Shown piece after piece: positions 7,483-15,497 of a stretch of DNA of 40,473 nucleotides (within the stretch, counting starts at the first letter, position 1; every line of letters begins with the position of its first letter). The notes under the pieces were generated by a model. That model had not been told where the DNA came from. It was given only the letters and a program-made list of their open reading frames with translations, and did no database searches. Both the position numbers and the translations under genes were made by a program. This DNA comes from Gemmatimonadales bacterium (GTDB lineage Bacteria > Gemmatimonadota > Gemmatimonadetes > Palauibacterales > Palauibacteraceae): the NCBI GenBank assembly GCA_009841005.1, contig VXMR01000090.1, positions 1 through 40,473 on the forward strand, in the 5' to 3' direction.

Positions 7483-8889
7483 GTGAGCACCCATCAGGTA
7501 CGCTGGTCCCGCCGGTTCGCGGCGGGAAGGAATCTCGCAGCCGCGCTGCTCTCCGGCGCAGGCCTCCTCCTGGCGCCGGCCCTCCTCGCCGCGCAGGACG
7601 GTGGCGGAGATCTCGGGTTCGTCCTCAACACATACTCGTTCCTCGTCTGGGGCGTGCTCGTGATGTGGATGTGCGCGGGTTTCACGATGCTCGAGGCGGG
7701 TTCGGTACGGTCGAAGAGCGCTTCGATGATCTGCATGAAGAACATCGGGCTCTATTCGATCGCGGGCCTCACCTACTACGTCATCGGCTACAACCTCATG
7801 TACGTCGACGTCGGGAGCGTGATCGGGTCGATCAGCTTCCTCTACGGTCCGTCCGCGGATGAGGTGGCGCTCATCGGCGGGAACGAAGGCGCAGCCGGCG
7901 CCGTGGCGGAGAACGGCTACTCCGTGATGTCGGACTGGTTCTTCCAGATGGTCTTCGTCGCCACGACCGCCTCGATCGTCTCCGGCGCGCTGGCCGAGCG
8001 GGTCAAGCTCTGGACCTTCTTCGTCTTCGTGGGCGGGCTCACCGGGGTGATCTACCCCATCGTCGGCGCGTGGACGTGGGGCGGCGGCTGGCTCGGACAG
8101 ATGGGCTTCACGGACTTCGCCGGCTCGACGATCGTGCACTCGACCGGTGGCTGGGCGGCGCTCGCCGGCGCCCTCGTCGTGGGTCCGCGCTGGGGTAAAT
8201 ACCGCAAGGACGGCTCCATCCAGCCGACCCCCCCGTCGAACATCCCCGCCGTCACGCTGGGTGTGTTCATCCTCTGGATGGGCTGGTTCGGCTTTAACGG
8301 CGGCTCCGAACTCGCCCTCTCCGGCGTCGTCAACGCCGTTTCGATGAGCAACATCCTCGTGAACACGAACCTCGCCGCCGCGGCCGGCGTCATCACGGCG
8401 CTCTGCCTGTCGCGGTCCATCTTCGGCCGGGTCGACCTCTTCGCCACGCTCAACGGGGCGATCTCCGGCATGGTGGCGATCACCGCCGGACCGAACATCA
8501 CGAACTCGCTGTGGGCGATCCTGATCGGCGCCGTCGGCTCCCTGGTGTGCATGCTCGGACTGAAGCTGCTGGAGGTGCGGCGGATCGACGATGTGGTCGG
8601 GGCCGTGCCCGCGCACCTGTTCGCCGGAATCTGGGGCACGCTCGCCACCTGCATCGCGGCCGGCGGCAATCTCGGCGTACAGTTGACCGGCGTCGTGGCC
8701 GTCGGCGCCTTCGCCTTCTCCGTTTCCTGGATCCTCTGGATGGTGCTGGACCGGGTGATGGGGGTTCGCGTGTCGCGGAGCGTCGAGAGCATCGGCCAGG
8801 ATGCGGCGGAACTCGGGATCGATGCCTACCCCGAATTCGTGCTCATGGTGGATCCCGACGACGACGACGACTACCGCGACGCGGACTGA
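7483..8889 (+). CDS. amt: Ammonium channel of the Amt family
   Basis: The 468-residue protein starts at GTG 7483 behind a very strong Shine-Dalgarno. Residues 1-37 are a signal peptide, as in other bacterial Amt proteins, followed by eleven membrane segments. Conserved features include FLVWGVLVMWMCAGFTMLEAG in helix 1, the two pore histidines (STIVHSTGGWAAL and AVPAHLFAGIWGTLA) and MGWFGFNGGSEL. It should conduct ammonium across the inner membrane. Bacterial amt genes usually sit beside glnK; no P-II gene is present here. Instead an ATP-grasp peptide-ligase cassette starts 24 bases downstream. The cytoplasmic tail ends in an acidic run (DPDDDDDYRDAD). Confidence 0.97.
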   Translation: MSTHQVRWSRRFAAGRNLAAALLSGAGLLLAPALLAAQDGGGDLGFVLNTYSFLVWGVLVMWMCAGFTMLEAGSVRSKSASMICMKNIGLYSIAGLTYYVIGYNLMYVDVGSVIGSISFLYGPSADEVALIGGNEGAAGAVAENGYSVMSDWFFQMVFVATTASIVSGALAERVKLWTFFVFVGGLTGVIYPIVGAWTWGGGWLGQMGFTDFAGSTIVHSTGGWAALAGALVVGPRWGKYRKDGSIQPTPPSNIPAVTLGVFILWMGWFGFNGGSELALSGVVNAVSMSNILVNTNLAAAAGVITALCLSRSIFGRVDLFATLNGAISGMVAITAGPNITNSLWAILIGAVGSLVCMLGLKLLEVRRIDDVVGAVPAHLFAGIWGTLATCIAAGGNLGVQLTGVVAVGAFAFSVSWILWMVLDRVMGVRVSRSVESIGQDAAELGIDAYPEFVLMVDPDDDDDYRDAD

Positions 8890-8913
8890 GCGCCCCCGCA
8901 CGGGAACCGCGCG

Positions 8914-10413
8914 ATGTCGGCGGTGAAGTTTGTCGATCACGGCTATGCCGACCCGGACCCCGCCATTTCGGCGGGGTCCGGGCCTTTCCGCCATTACGAA
9001 CTGGATTCCGCGTTTCACGACGAGTTGTTTCACGCGGACGGCACCCCCCGGGCGCGGGCGCGCCGACTCGGGGCCGCCCTCTCCAGGATTCCTCCCGAAG
9101 ATCTTGAACGGCTCCAGGACGGCGTGTACCGCCGTTTCGTCCATGAGGGGATCACCTTCACGGTCCTCGGCGTCGAGGATGTCTCGGAGCAGATCATCCC
9201 CATCGACTGCGTGCCGCGCCTCATCACCGCCGAGGAGTGGGATCACATCGAGCGGGGGCTGAAACAGCGCCTGACGGCCCTCAACCTGTTCCTCCACGAC
9301 GTCTACCACGACGGGAAGTCGCTGCGGGATGGCATCGTCCCCATCGACCTCGTGCTCGGCTGTCCCCAGTACCGTGTCGAGATGCGGGGGATGAAGGTGC
9401 CGCACGACGTTTACGTCGCCGTGTGCGGGACGGACATCGTGCGCGCGGGCGACACCTTCGCGGTACTGGAGGACAATCTCCGGGTCCCGTCGGGCGTCTC
9501 CTACATGCTCGCCTGCCGCACGGCGATGAAATGGGCCTTCCCCTACCTGTATCGAGCCTACGGGGTCCGCGAGGTGGCGGACTATCCGGAGCGCCTCTAC
9601 TCGACGATCGCGTCGCTCTCGCTGGCCGGGGAGACGCCCCGCATGGCGGTGCTGACGCCGGGCCGATACAACTCCGCCTACTACGAGCACGCGTTCCTGG
9701 CCGGCGAGATGGGCGTCGACCTGGTGGAGGGGCGCGATCTCGTCGTGCACGATGCAACGCTCTACGCACGCACGGCCGCGGGTCTGCGGCGGATCGACGT
9801 GCTCTACCGGCGAATCGATGACGGTTTTCTGGATCCGGTCGCCTTCCGGGAAGACTCCGTGCTCGGGGCCGCCGGTCTCTTCCACGCCTACCGCGCCGGC
9901 AACCTCGTGCTTGCCAATGCGCCGGGCACGGGCGTGGCGGACGACAAGGCGCTGTACGCCTACGTCCCGCGCCTTATCCGCTATTTCCTGGATGAAGAGC
10001 CGATTCTGGCCAACGTGGAAACCCACCTCTGCCGGGAGCCCGACGGCCTCGCCTACACCCTCGACAACCTCTCGGAACTCGTCGTGAAGGAGGTGGGAGG
10101 GTCCGGCGGCTACGGGATGCTCGTGGGTCCGCATGCGACGAAGGCCGAGCGGAAGGCGTTCGCGGAGCAGCTGCGGAGCGATCCGGAGAACTACATCTCG
10201 CAGCCGGTGCTGCCCCTTTCCCGGGCGGGCTGCTTCGTGGACGGACGCCTGGAGCCTCGCCACGTGGACCTGCGTCCCTTCGTTCTCCAGGGGAGGGAGG
10301 AGCAGCACGTGGTTCCCGGGGGCCTGTGCCGCGTCGCGCTGCGCAAGGGGAGCCTCGTCGTGAACTCCAGCCAGGGCGGAGGCTGCAAGGACCTCTGGAT
10401 CCTGCGTGAGTAG
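8914..10413 (+). CDS. Circularly permuted ATP-grasp ligase (COG2308, DUF404/DUF407)
   Basis: This 499-residue soluble protein belongs to the circularly permuted ATP-grasp type 2 family. Recognisable segments are FHDELFHADGTPRARARRL near residue 33, VPRLITAEEWDHIERGLKQR, LNLFLHDVYHDG, FAVLEDNLRVPSGVSYML, the acidic segment FLDEEPILANVETHLC, and the glycine-rich nucleotide loop VVKEVGGSGGYGMLVGPHA. The family is predicted to join an amino group to a carboxylate using ATP, making peptide or isopeptide bonds; no substrate is established. Start ATG 8914 has only a weak GGGA site, but no alternative start lies between it and the conserved FHDELF block. It is followed by the alpha-E and transglutaminase genes, its usual partners. 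A strong hairpin lies within its first 70 coding bases. Confidence 0.93.
   Translation: MSAVKFVDHGYADPDPAISAGSGPFRHYELDSAFHDELFHADGTPRARARRLGAALSRIPPEDLERLQDGVYRRFVHEGITFTVLGVEDVSEQIIPIDCVPRLITAEEWDHIERGLKQRLTALNLFLHDVYHDGKSLRDGIVPIDLVLGCPQYRVEMRGMKVPHDVYVAVCGTDIVRAGDTFAVLEDNLRVPSGVSYMLACRTAMKWAFPYLYRAYGVREVADYPERLYSTIASLSLAGETPRMAVLTPGRYNSAYYEHAFLAGEMGVDLVEGRDLVVHDATLYARTAAGLRRIDVLYRRIDDGFLDPVAFREDSVLGAAGLFHAYRAGNLVLANAPGTGVADDKALYAYVPRLIRYFLDEEPILANVETHLCREPDGLAYTLDNLSELVVKEVGGSGGYGMLVGPHATKAERKAFAEQLRSDPENYISQPVLPLSRAGCFVDGRLEPRHVDLRPFVLQGREEQHVVPGGLCRVALRKGSLVVNSSQGGGCKDLWILRE
8952..8982 (+). promoter_or_regulatory. Perfect 13-bp GC hairpin at the 5' end of the ATP-grasp gene
   Basis: CCCGGACCCCGCC at 8952-8964 and its exact reverse complement at 8970-8982 are separated by the five bases ATTTC. 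The hairpin lies 38-69 bases into the coding region, just after the amt gene, and is followed by CCTTTCC rather than a proper U tract. It could act as an attenuator or translation brake separating amt expression from the ligase cassette, or an mRNA end-stabiliser. The structure is certain; the role is inferred. Confidence 0.5.
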
Positions 10414-10434
10414 CGGTCGGGAGAGGGGCGCCGA

Positions 10435-11421
10435 ATGATGCTGGCCCGGATGGCGGCGAACTTCTACTGGCTCGGACGCTATGCGGAGCGGACCGAGAAC
10501 ACGGCCCGTCTGCTCGAGTTTCAGCTGACCCGGCTCGTGGATACGGACGCCGACGAACTCGCCCTCGGATGGCGCGTCGTCTACCGGGCGCTGAGCCAGT
10601 CCCCTCCGCACGCGCCGGCCGATGTGGACGAGGCCGAGGCCTTCCTCATCGCGGATGCCTACACGTTGACCGGCGGCCTCGTCGAGGACACGACGAACCC
10701 GGCATCGATGATCTCGTGCTGGGAGATGGCGCGGGAGAACGCCAGGGAGATCCGGCCCCGGCTGCCTCTGCGCGTGTGGGTCTGCCTGAACCAGGGATTC
10801 CTCTGGCTCCAGGAGACGGAGTTCGCCGACGCCTGGGGCGAAGGACCCGCGGCTCTCGTGAACCAGGCGATCGACCGGCTCCGCCTCCTCGCGGGAGTCG
10901 TGGACGCCAACATGGCGCGTGACGATGCGTGGCGGTTCCTCGAACTCGGACGTTACGTGGAGCGGCTGCAGCAGCAGGTCGTACTGCTCGACATGTGGGA
11001 TCGGATCGCGCGGCCGGACGGTGACGGCCTGGTCCTGTCCTGGGCCGATCTGCTGCGCGTGTGCGGCGCATTCGAACCCTATCGCCGGGACCGGTCGCTC
11101 ACCTTGCGCCGCCGCTCCGTGCTCGGCTTTCTGATGCGGAACCCCGAGGTCTCCCGTTCCGTGCGTTACGCGACCGATCGCATCGGGTCCGCGCTCCGGG
11201 GCATCGACCCGGCGGGGGGACGCCCGCCGCTCGCCCCGCCGCACCGCATGGTGCTCCGCATGGCGGCGGCCCTCGAACTCGACCCGGGCGAGGAGGAACT
11301 CCCACCCGATGCGGCGTCCGCGGAGGTCTTCGAGTCTCTGACGCGGGACGGCCGGACGCTGCACAACCTCATCCAGGACTCGTACGTCGACTACCCGGTG
11401 GCCGCGGGGCTCCCATCATGA
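10435..11421 (+). CDS. Alpha-E domain protein (COG2307, DUF403)
   Basis: The 328-residue all-helical protein starts at ATG 10435 behind GGAGAGG and begins with the family signature MLARMAANFYWLGRYAERTENTARLLE. Further conserved blocks are NPASMISCWEMARENAREIR, RPRLPLRVWVCLNQ and WRFLELGRYVERLQQQV. No enzymatic activity is known for the family. It is almost always encoded between a circularly permuted ATP-grasp protein and a transglutaminase-like protein and is thought to form a complex with them. Here it starts 21 bases after the ATP-grasp stop and its own stop overlaps the next start as ATGA, so the three should be co-translated. Confidence 0.93.
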   Translation: MMLARMAANFYWLGRYAERTENTARLLEFQLTRLVDTDADELALGWRVVYRALSQSPPHAPADVDEAEAFLIADAYTLTGGLVEDTTNPASMISCWEMARENAREIRPRLPLRVWVCLNQGFLWLQETEFADAWGEGPAALVNQAIDRLRLLAGVVDANMARDDAWRFLELGRYVERLQQQVVLLDMWDRIARPDGDGLVLSWADLLRVCGAFEPYRRDRSLTLRRRSVLGFLMRNPEVSRSVRYATDRIGSALRGIDPAGGRPPLAPPHRMVLRMAAALELDPGEEELPPDAASAEVFESLTRDGRTLHNLIQDSYVDYPVAAGLPS

Positions 11422-12290
11422 TCGCGCGCTACACCATCGAACACGCGATCGAGTTCGTCTACAGCGCGCCGGTGACGGTGTCCGTCATGACGCTGTATCT
11501 GCACCCGGTGCAGGACCGAAGGCAGGTGGTGCGCGGGTTTACGCTCGAGACCGACCCGTCCGGCTCCGTATTCGAATTCGAAGGACCCTTTCACAACCGG
11601 GGTCACTTCTTCGATCGCCCCGGCAAGCACCGGCGTCTCTCGATCGTGGGACGTTCGACGGTGGAGGTGGGCCCGATGCCGGAGACGCCCCCCGAGGCCG
11701 GGGAAGACGCGTGGGCCCGGATCGGCGCCGCGGCGAGCGCTCCCGAACTCGGGCTGATGCTGCAGCCGAGCCGTTTCGTCCGCTCCTCGCCGCTCCTCGC
11801 CGACTTCATCGGAAGCTGCGGCATCGAACGCGGGGACGATCCGCTGGCGACCGCCACGGCTCTGGGGAGCCGACTCCACGAGTCGTTTGATTATATTCCG
11901 GGTACGACGGCGGTCGATTCGCCGATCGAGCGCATCCTCGAGAGCCGCGAGGGCGTGTGCCAGGACTACGCTCACGTCATGGCGTCGATCCTGCGTGGCT
12001 GGGGGATCCCGACGCGTTACGTGTCGGGCTATCTGGGTCCGGACGGCGGAAACGGCAGTGGCCCGGCGACGGGCGAGAGCCACGCCTGGGTCGAGTGCTG
12101 GTTCCCGGGCATGGGATGGGTCGGCTTCGATCCGACCAACGACACACAATGCGACGAGCGCCATGTGCGGGTCGCGGTGGGGCGCGACTATGCCGACGTT
12201 CCGCCGACTCGCGGCGTCTTCCGGGGTTCCGCGGAGTCCATGCTTCGCACCCGGGTCACCATAGAAAGAGGAGGAAAATCGTGCCCGTGA
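11418..12290 (+). CDS. Transglutaminase-like cysteine protease/transferase (COG1305)
   Basis: The true start is ATG 11418 (MIARYTIEHAIEFVYSAPV), overlapping the alpha-E stop as ATGA; the same frame stays open upstream to 11061 only as a shadow. The 290-residue protein has the N-terminal beta domain of bacterial transglutaminase-like proteins (residues 1-90) and a papain-like catalytic core with Cys181 (EGVCQDYAHVM), His222 (ESHAWVECW) and Asp238 (GFDPTND). All three catalytic residues are present. Such proteins cleave or transfer at gamma-glutamyl or peptide bonds. In this cassette they are predicted to process the product of the ATP-grasp ligase. There is no signal peptide, so it should be cytoplasmic. 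Confidence 0.94.
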   Translation: MIARYTIEHAIEFVYSAPVTVSVMTLYLHPVQDRRQVVRGFTLETDPSGSVFEFEGPFHNRGHFFDRPGKHRRLSIVGRSTVEVGPMPETPPEAGEDAWARIGAAASAPELGLMLQPSRFVRSSPLLADFIGSCGIERGDDPLATATALGSRLHESFDYIPGTTAVDSPIERILESREGVCQDYAHVMASILRGWGIPTRYVSGYLGPDGGNGSGPATGESHAWVECWFPGMGWVGFDPTNDTQCDERHVRVAVGRDYADVPPTRGVFRGSAESMLRTRVTIERGGKSCP

Positions 12291-12997
12291 TCCGCGTAGA
12301 TTCGTTCCGGTTCCGGGGGGTCCGGCTCGTTGTTGCCGTCGCCGCCCTCTTCGCCTTTGCGGTCCCCGCGCAGGGGCAGTCGGTCTCCATCGGGGCCGAT
12401 GTCGTGAGCCGCTATGTCTGGCGCGGCTTCGACTTCGGCGAATCCATGGCCGTGCAGCCCGCGATCACCTTCGGGGCCGGAGGGCTCGAGTTCGGCGCGT
12501 GGGGTTCGTACTCGATCTCCGCATCGGGCGCCCACGCCAACGAGAACGATCTCTGGGCGACCTACACGGTGACGGCCGAGTCCGGACTCTCCGTCGCAGT
12601 CGGGATCACCGACTACTACTTCCCCTCGCCCGGTGCCGACGCGGGCTTCGGGGCCGGCGCGGCGCACACAGTGGAGTTGTCGCTCGGCTTCTCGGGTCCC
12701 GAGACCTTCCCGATCTCCCTCTTCGGAGGCATGCTCACCGAGAGCAGCGTGCTGTACGCGGAGGTGGGCGTGCCCTTCGAGATCTCCGGAGTGGGTGTCG
12801 GGCTGCACATGGGTTTCGTGGGCGGCGAGAGCGACTTCTACGGCACCGACGAAGCGGCCGTGGTCAACATGGGGGTCACGGCGAGCAAGGATCTTGCGAT
12901 CACCGAAACCTTCGCCGTGCCGGTGAGCGTCGCGTACATCCTGAACCCCGATCAGGATCGTGCGCACCTGGTGTTCGGCTTCAGCATCGCGCCCTGA
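12281..12997 (+). CDS. TorF-like putative porin (gcw_chp/TIGR02001 type)
   Basis: A strong AGAGGAGG at 12267-12274, six bases before GTG 12281, sets the start, which lies ten bases inside the transglutaminase gene. The 238-residue product has an N-terminal signal peptide ending near AQGQS and then SIGADVVSRYVWRGFDFGE, the opening strand typical of TorF-family putative porins. Repeated beta strands follow, and a hydrophobic end (HLVFGFSIAP). It should form a small barrel in the outer membrane. As I recall, related genes in proteobacteria often lie beside amt/glnK, which fits the amt gene at the head of this run. Substrate is unknown. Confidence 0.8.
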   Translation: MPVIRVDSFRFRGVRLVVAVAALFAFAVPAQGQSVSIGADVVSRYVWRGFDFGESMAVQPAITFGAGGLEFGAWGSYSISASGAHANENDLWATYTVTAESGLSVAVGITDYYFPSPGADAGFGAGAAHTVELSLGFSGPETFPISLFGGMLTESSVLYAEVGVPFEISGVGVGLHMGFVGGESDFYGTDEAAVVNMGVTASKDLAITETFAVPVSVAYILNPDQDRAHLVFGFSIAP

Positions 12998-13037
12998 GTA
13001 CGCGATGACGCGCACGGGAGTCACGGGAGTACCGCGT

Positions 13038-15455
13038 GTGAGGGAATTAATGCGGGCCGCCCCGCTCCTGCTTTTCTCCGCCTGCTCCCTCGCTCCGGGG
13101 CCGTCCCTCCCGGAGCCGGTGGCGGAGATGCCGGACGATTTCTCGGCCCGGTTGCAGCCGGGGGCGTACGAGCCGCTGGAATGGTGGACGACGTTCCGGG
13201 ACCCGGTGCTCGACGCCGTCGTCGATTCCGTGCTCGCCTCCAACTTCGACCTTGCCGCGGGCGTTGCGCGCGTCCGGCAGGCTCGCGCGAGGGCGCGCAT
13301 CGCGCGGGCCGACCTCTTCCCGAGCGTGGGGGCGAGCGGAACCGTCGCCGACACCGACACACCGACGAACGCCGGTATCGGCGCGCAGATCCAGGCCTTC
13401 GGGCTGGGCGGTCCGGGGGATTCGATCGCCGGTTTCGTGTTTCCGGACAGAATCGACCTGACGACGTATTCCGTCAGCGCGGATTTCGCCTACGAGTTGG
13501 ACTTCTGGGGACGCGCCCGCAACGACGCGCGGGCCGCGGGGTCGGAGTATCTGGCCTCGGAGTCCGACTTCCACGCGGCGCGGATCGGCATCCTGGCCGA
13601 GACCATCACCACGTACTTCGACATCGTCAGCCTGCGGCGCCAGACGGAACTGGCCCGCGAGGCCGTGGGCGTGCTGCTTGAGCGCGAGTCGCTGGCTTCG
13701 ACGAGCTACGATCGCGGCCTGATCGATTCCTGGACGCTGTCCCAGGTTCGCCAGGATCTCCGGAACACGCAGGCGGGGCTGCCGCAACTCGAAACGCAGC
13801 TCACAAGCGCCGAAGCCCGCCTGGCCGTTCTGCTGGGCGGCTATCGGGAGGATGTCGAAGCGATTCTGCCCGACGCCCTCGCGCCGCAGCTGGCAGCGGA
13901 TCCCGTCCCCGCCGGGGTCCCGGCGGACCTCCTGTTCCAGCGGCCCGACGTAAGGGCGGCGGGCCAGCGGCTCGACGCCGCCCGCTACAGCATCGGCGCG
14001 CGCCGGGCGCAACTGCTTCCGTCGCTCTCGCTGTCCGGCTCCATCGGGCTGGCAAGCGCGGACGCGGGCGAACTCTTCAACGCGCAGCAATGGTTCACGA
14101 ATCTGATCACGAACCTCACCGCGCCCATCTTCCAGGCGGGTCGGCTCCGGAACAATCTCGCGCTTGCCGAGGGCCTCTTCGATGAGGCGGCAGCCGCATA
14201 CGGACGGACGGTGGTTACGGCGGTGAACGAAGTCGAAACCACGCTCGCCGGTTTCGAGAACGAGACCCGGCGGCACGCGTTCCTCGCTTCCCAGCGCGAC
14301 GAGGCGCTGGCTACGATGGAGCTGCAGTCGCAGCGGTACGAGTCGGGCGTCGTGGGCTACACCGACTATCTCGACGCCCTGCGCACGCTCCTGAACGTCG
14401 AGGCGGCGCTGGCGGGTGCGACACGGGATCTGGCCCTGGCGAGGCTGGCCGTCCATCGGGCGCTGGGAGGCGCCTGGGCGTCGCCCGAGGCGGTCCCCGA
14501 GCCGCGCATGGTCCCGACATCCGGGAACAGCGAAGAGGCCGACCTCTTCGACCCCAACTACCTCGGGACCTACTCGATCATCGGACGCGATCCCGCGACC
14601 GGCGAACTGGGGATGGGGGTGCAGTCGAAGGCGTTCGGGGCGGGAAACCGCGCGATGCACGCGAAGGGCGGACTCGTGATCATCGCCCATCAGGCCGCCG
14701 CGAACCCCATGTACGGGGCGATCGGCATCCAGCTCCTCCAGGCCGGCTACTCGCCCGAGGAGGCCCTCGAGATGATGGTGGGCAGCGACGAGGGCCGGGA
14801 TCGGCGCCAGGTTGCGATCCTCGACCAACAGGGACGGACGGCCGCCTGGACCGGCACCGGGGCGAGCGACTGGAAGGGCCACAGGTGCGGCGTGGACTAC
14901 TGCGCGCAGGGGAACATCCTCACGGGGCCCGAGGTCGTCGACGCCATGGCGGCCTCGTTCGAATCGTCCACCGGCCCGCTGGCGGAACGGCTCATGGATG
15001 CGCTCGACGCCGCGCAGGCCGCCGGCGGCGACGCGCGCGGCAAGCAATCCGGCGCGATCCTCGTCGTGGCCCCGCGGGTCAACGGCGGCTACAGCGACCG
15101 CGTCGTCGACATCCGAGTGGACGACCACGACGAACCGCTCGCCGAACTGCGCCGGGTCCTCGACATGTACCGTTCGGGTCAGATGCTGCGCGAAGCCTCG
15201 CGGTTGAGGCGGGACGGCAATCTGCAGGGCGCCCTGGCGCTGGCGCGTGAAGCCTCGGCCAGGTCGCCGGAGAACGACAACGCGTGGGTCACGCTGGCCG
15301 CGCTCCTGCTGGACGATGGACGCGAAGACGACGCCTTCGACGCCCTTGAGCGGGCGGTGGAACTCAATCCCGGACGACGGCGCACGCTGCCGGATGCAGG
15401 CGACTTCGAACGCGTGCGCGAGGATCCCCGCTTCCTGAGGCTCACCGGCCGCTAG
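13038..15455 (+). CDS. Fusion: TolC/NodT outer-membrane lipoprotein + DUF1028 (Ntn-hydrolase fold) + TPR-like tail
   Basis: One continuous frame of 805 codons. GTG 13038 has GGAG eight bases upstream; ATG 13005 and ATG 13050 are alternatives. A lipobox (LLLFSAC-S) indicates a lipoprotein. Residues about 45-485 are a complete OprM/NodT-type efflux channel protein with both repeats (for example SADFAYELDFWGRARND, APIFQAGRLRNNL, YESGVVGYTDYLDA). A short linker leads at residue 511 to a DUF1028 domain (LGTYSIIGRDPATGELGMG, CAQGNILTGPEVVDAM, GGDARGKQSGAILVV), ending near 710 and followed by TPR-like helices (GNLQGALALAREASARSPEN, DAFDALERAVELNP). DUF1028 has, as I recall, the N-terminal-nucleophile hydrolase fold with unknown activity. 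No RND pump or adaptor genes are nearby. A single gene for channel plus hydrolase-fold domain is unusual. Confidence 0.92.
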   Translation: MRELMRAAPLLLFSACSLAPGPSLPEPVAEMPDDFSARLQPGAYEPLEWWTTFRDPVLDAVVDSVLASNFDLAAGVARVRQARARARIARADLFPSVGASGTVADTDTPTNAGIGAQIQAFGLGGPGDSIAGFVFPDRIDLTTYSVSADFAYELDFWGRARNDARAAGSEYLASESDFHAARIGILAETITTYFDIVSLRRQTELAREAVGVLLERESLASTSYDRGLIDSWTLSQVRQDLRNTQAGLPQLETQLTSAEARLAVLLGGYREDVEAILPDALAPQLAADPVPAGVPADLLFQRPDVRAAGQRLDAARYSIGARRAQLLPSLSLSGSIGLASADAGELFNAQQWFTNLITNLTAPIFQAGRLRNNLALAEGLFDEAAAAYGRTVVTAVNEVETTLAGFENETRRHAFLASQRDEALATMELQSQRYESGVVGYTDYLDALRTLLNVEAALAGATRDLALARLAVHRALGGAWASPEAVPEPRMVPTSGNSEEADLFDPNYLGTYSIIGRDPATGELGMGVQSKAFGAGNRAMHAKGGLVIIAHQAAANPMYGAIGIQLLQAGYSPEEALEMMVGSDEGRDRRQVAILDQQGRTAAWTGTGASDWKGHRCGVDYCAQGNILTGPEVVDAMAASFESSTGPLAERLMDALDAAQAAGGDARGKQSGAILVVAPRVNGGYSDRVVDIRVDDHDEPLAELRRVLDMYRSGQMLREASRLRRDGNLQGALALAREASARSPENDNAWVTLAALLLDDGREDDAFDALERAVELNPGRRRTLPDAGDFERVREDPRFLRLTGR

Positions 15456-15497
15456 AAGCGGTAGCCCCCGCGCCGGACCGGGTCCCGCCGAGGACTG

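Noticed and set aside
7375..11364. Open frame of 1,329 codons on the minus strand across amt, the ATP-grasp gene and most of the alpha-E gene
   Set aside because: It is antisense to three clearly recognised genes, has a low-complexity His/Arg/Pro/Asp-rich composition and no family motifs. High GC at third codon positions removes stops from this frame.
13047..15128. Long minus-strand frame (693 codons) opposite the TolC-DUF1028 fusion
   Set aside because: Shadow of the fusion gene; no signal peptide, motifs or sensible start.
13038..15455. Possibility that the TolC and DUF1028 parts are two genes joined by a sequencing error
   Set aside because: The frame is continuous with a plausible linker, and I see no start codon with a ribosome site at the domain join. 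It still deserves an independent check.
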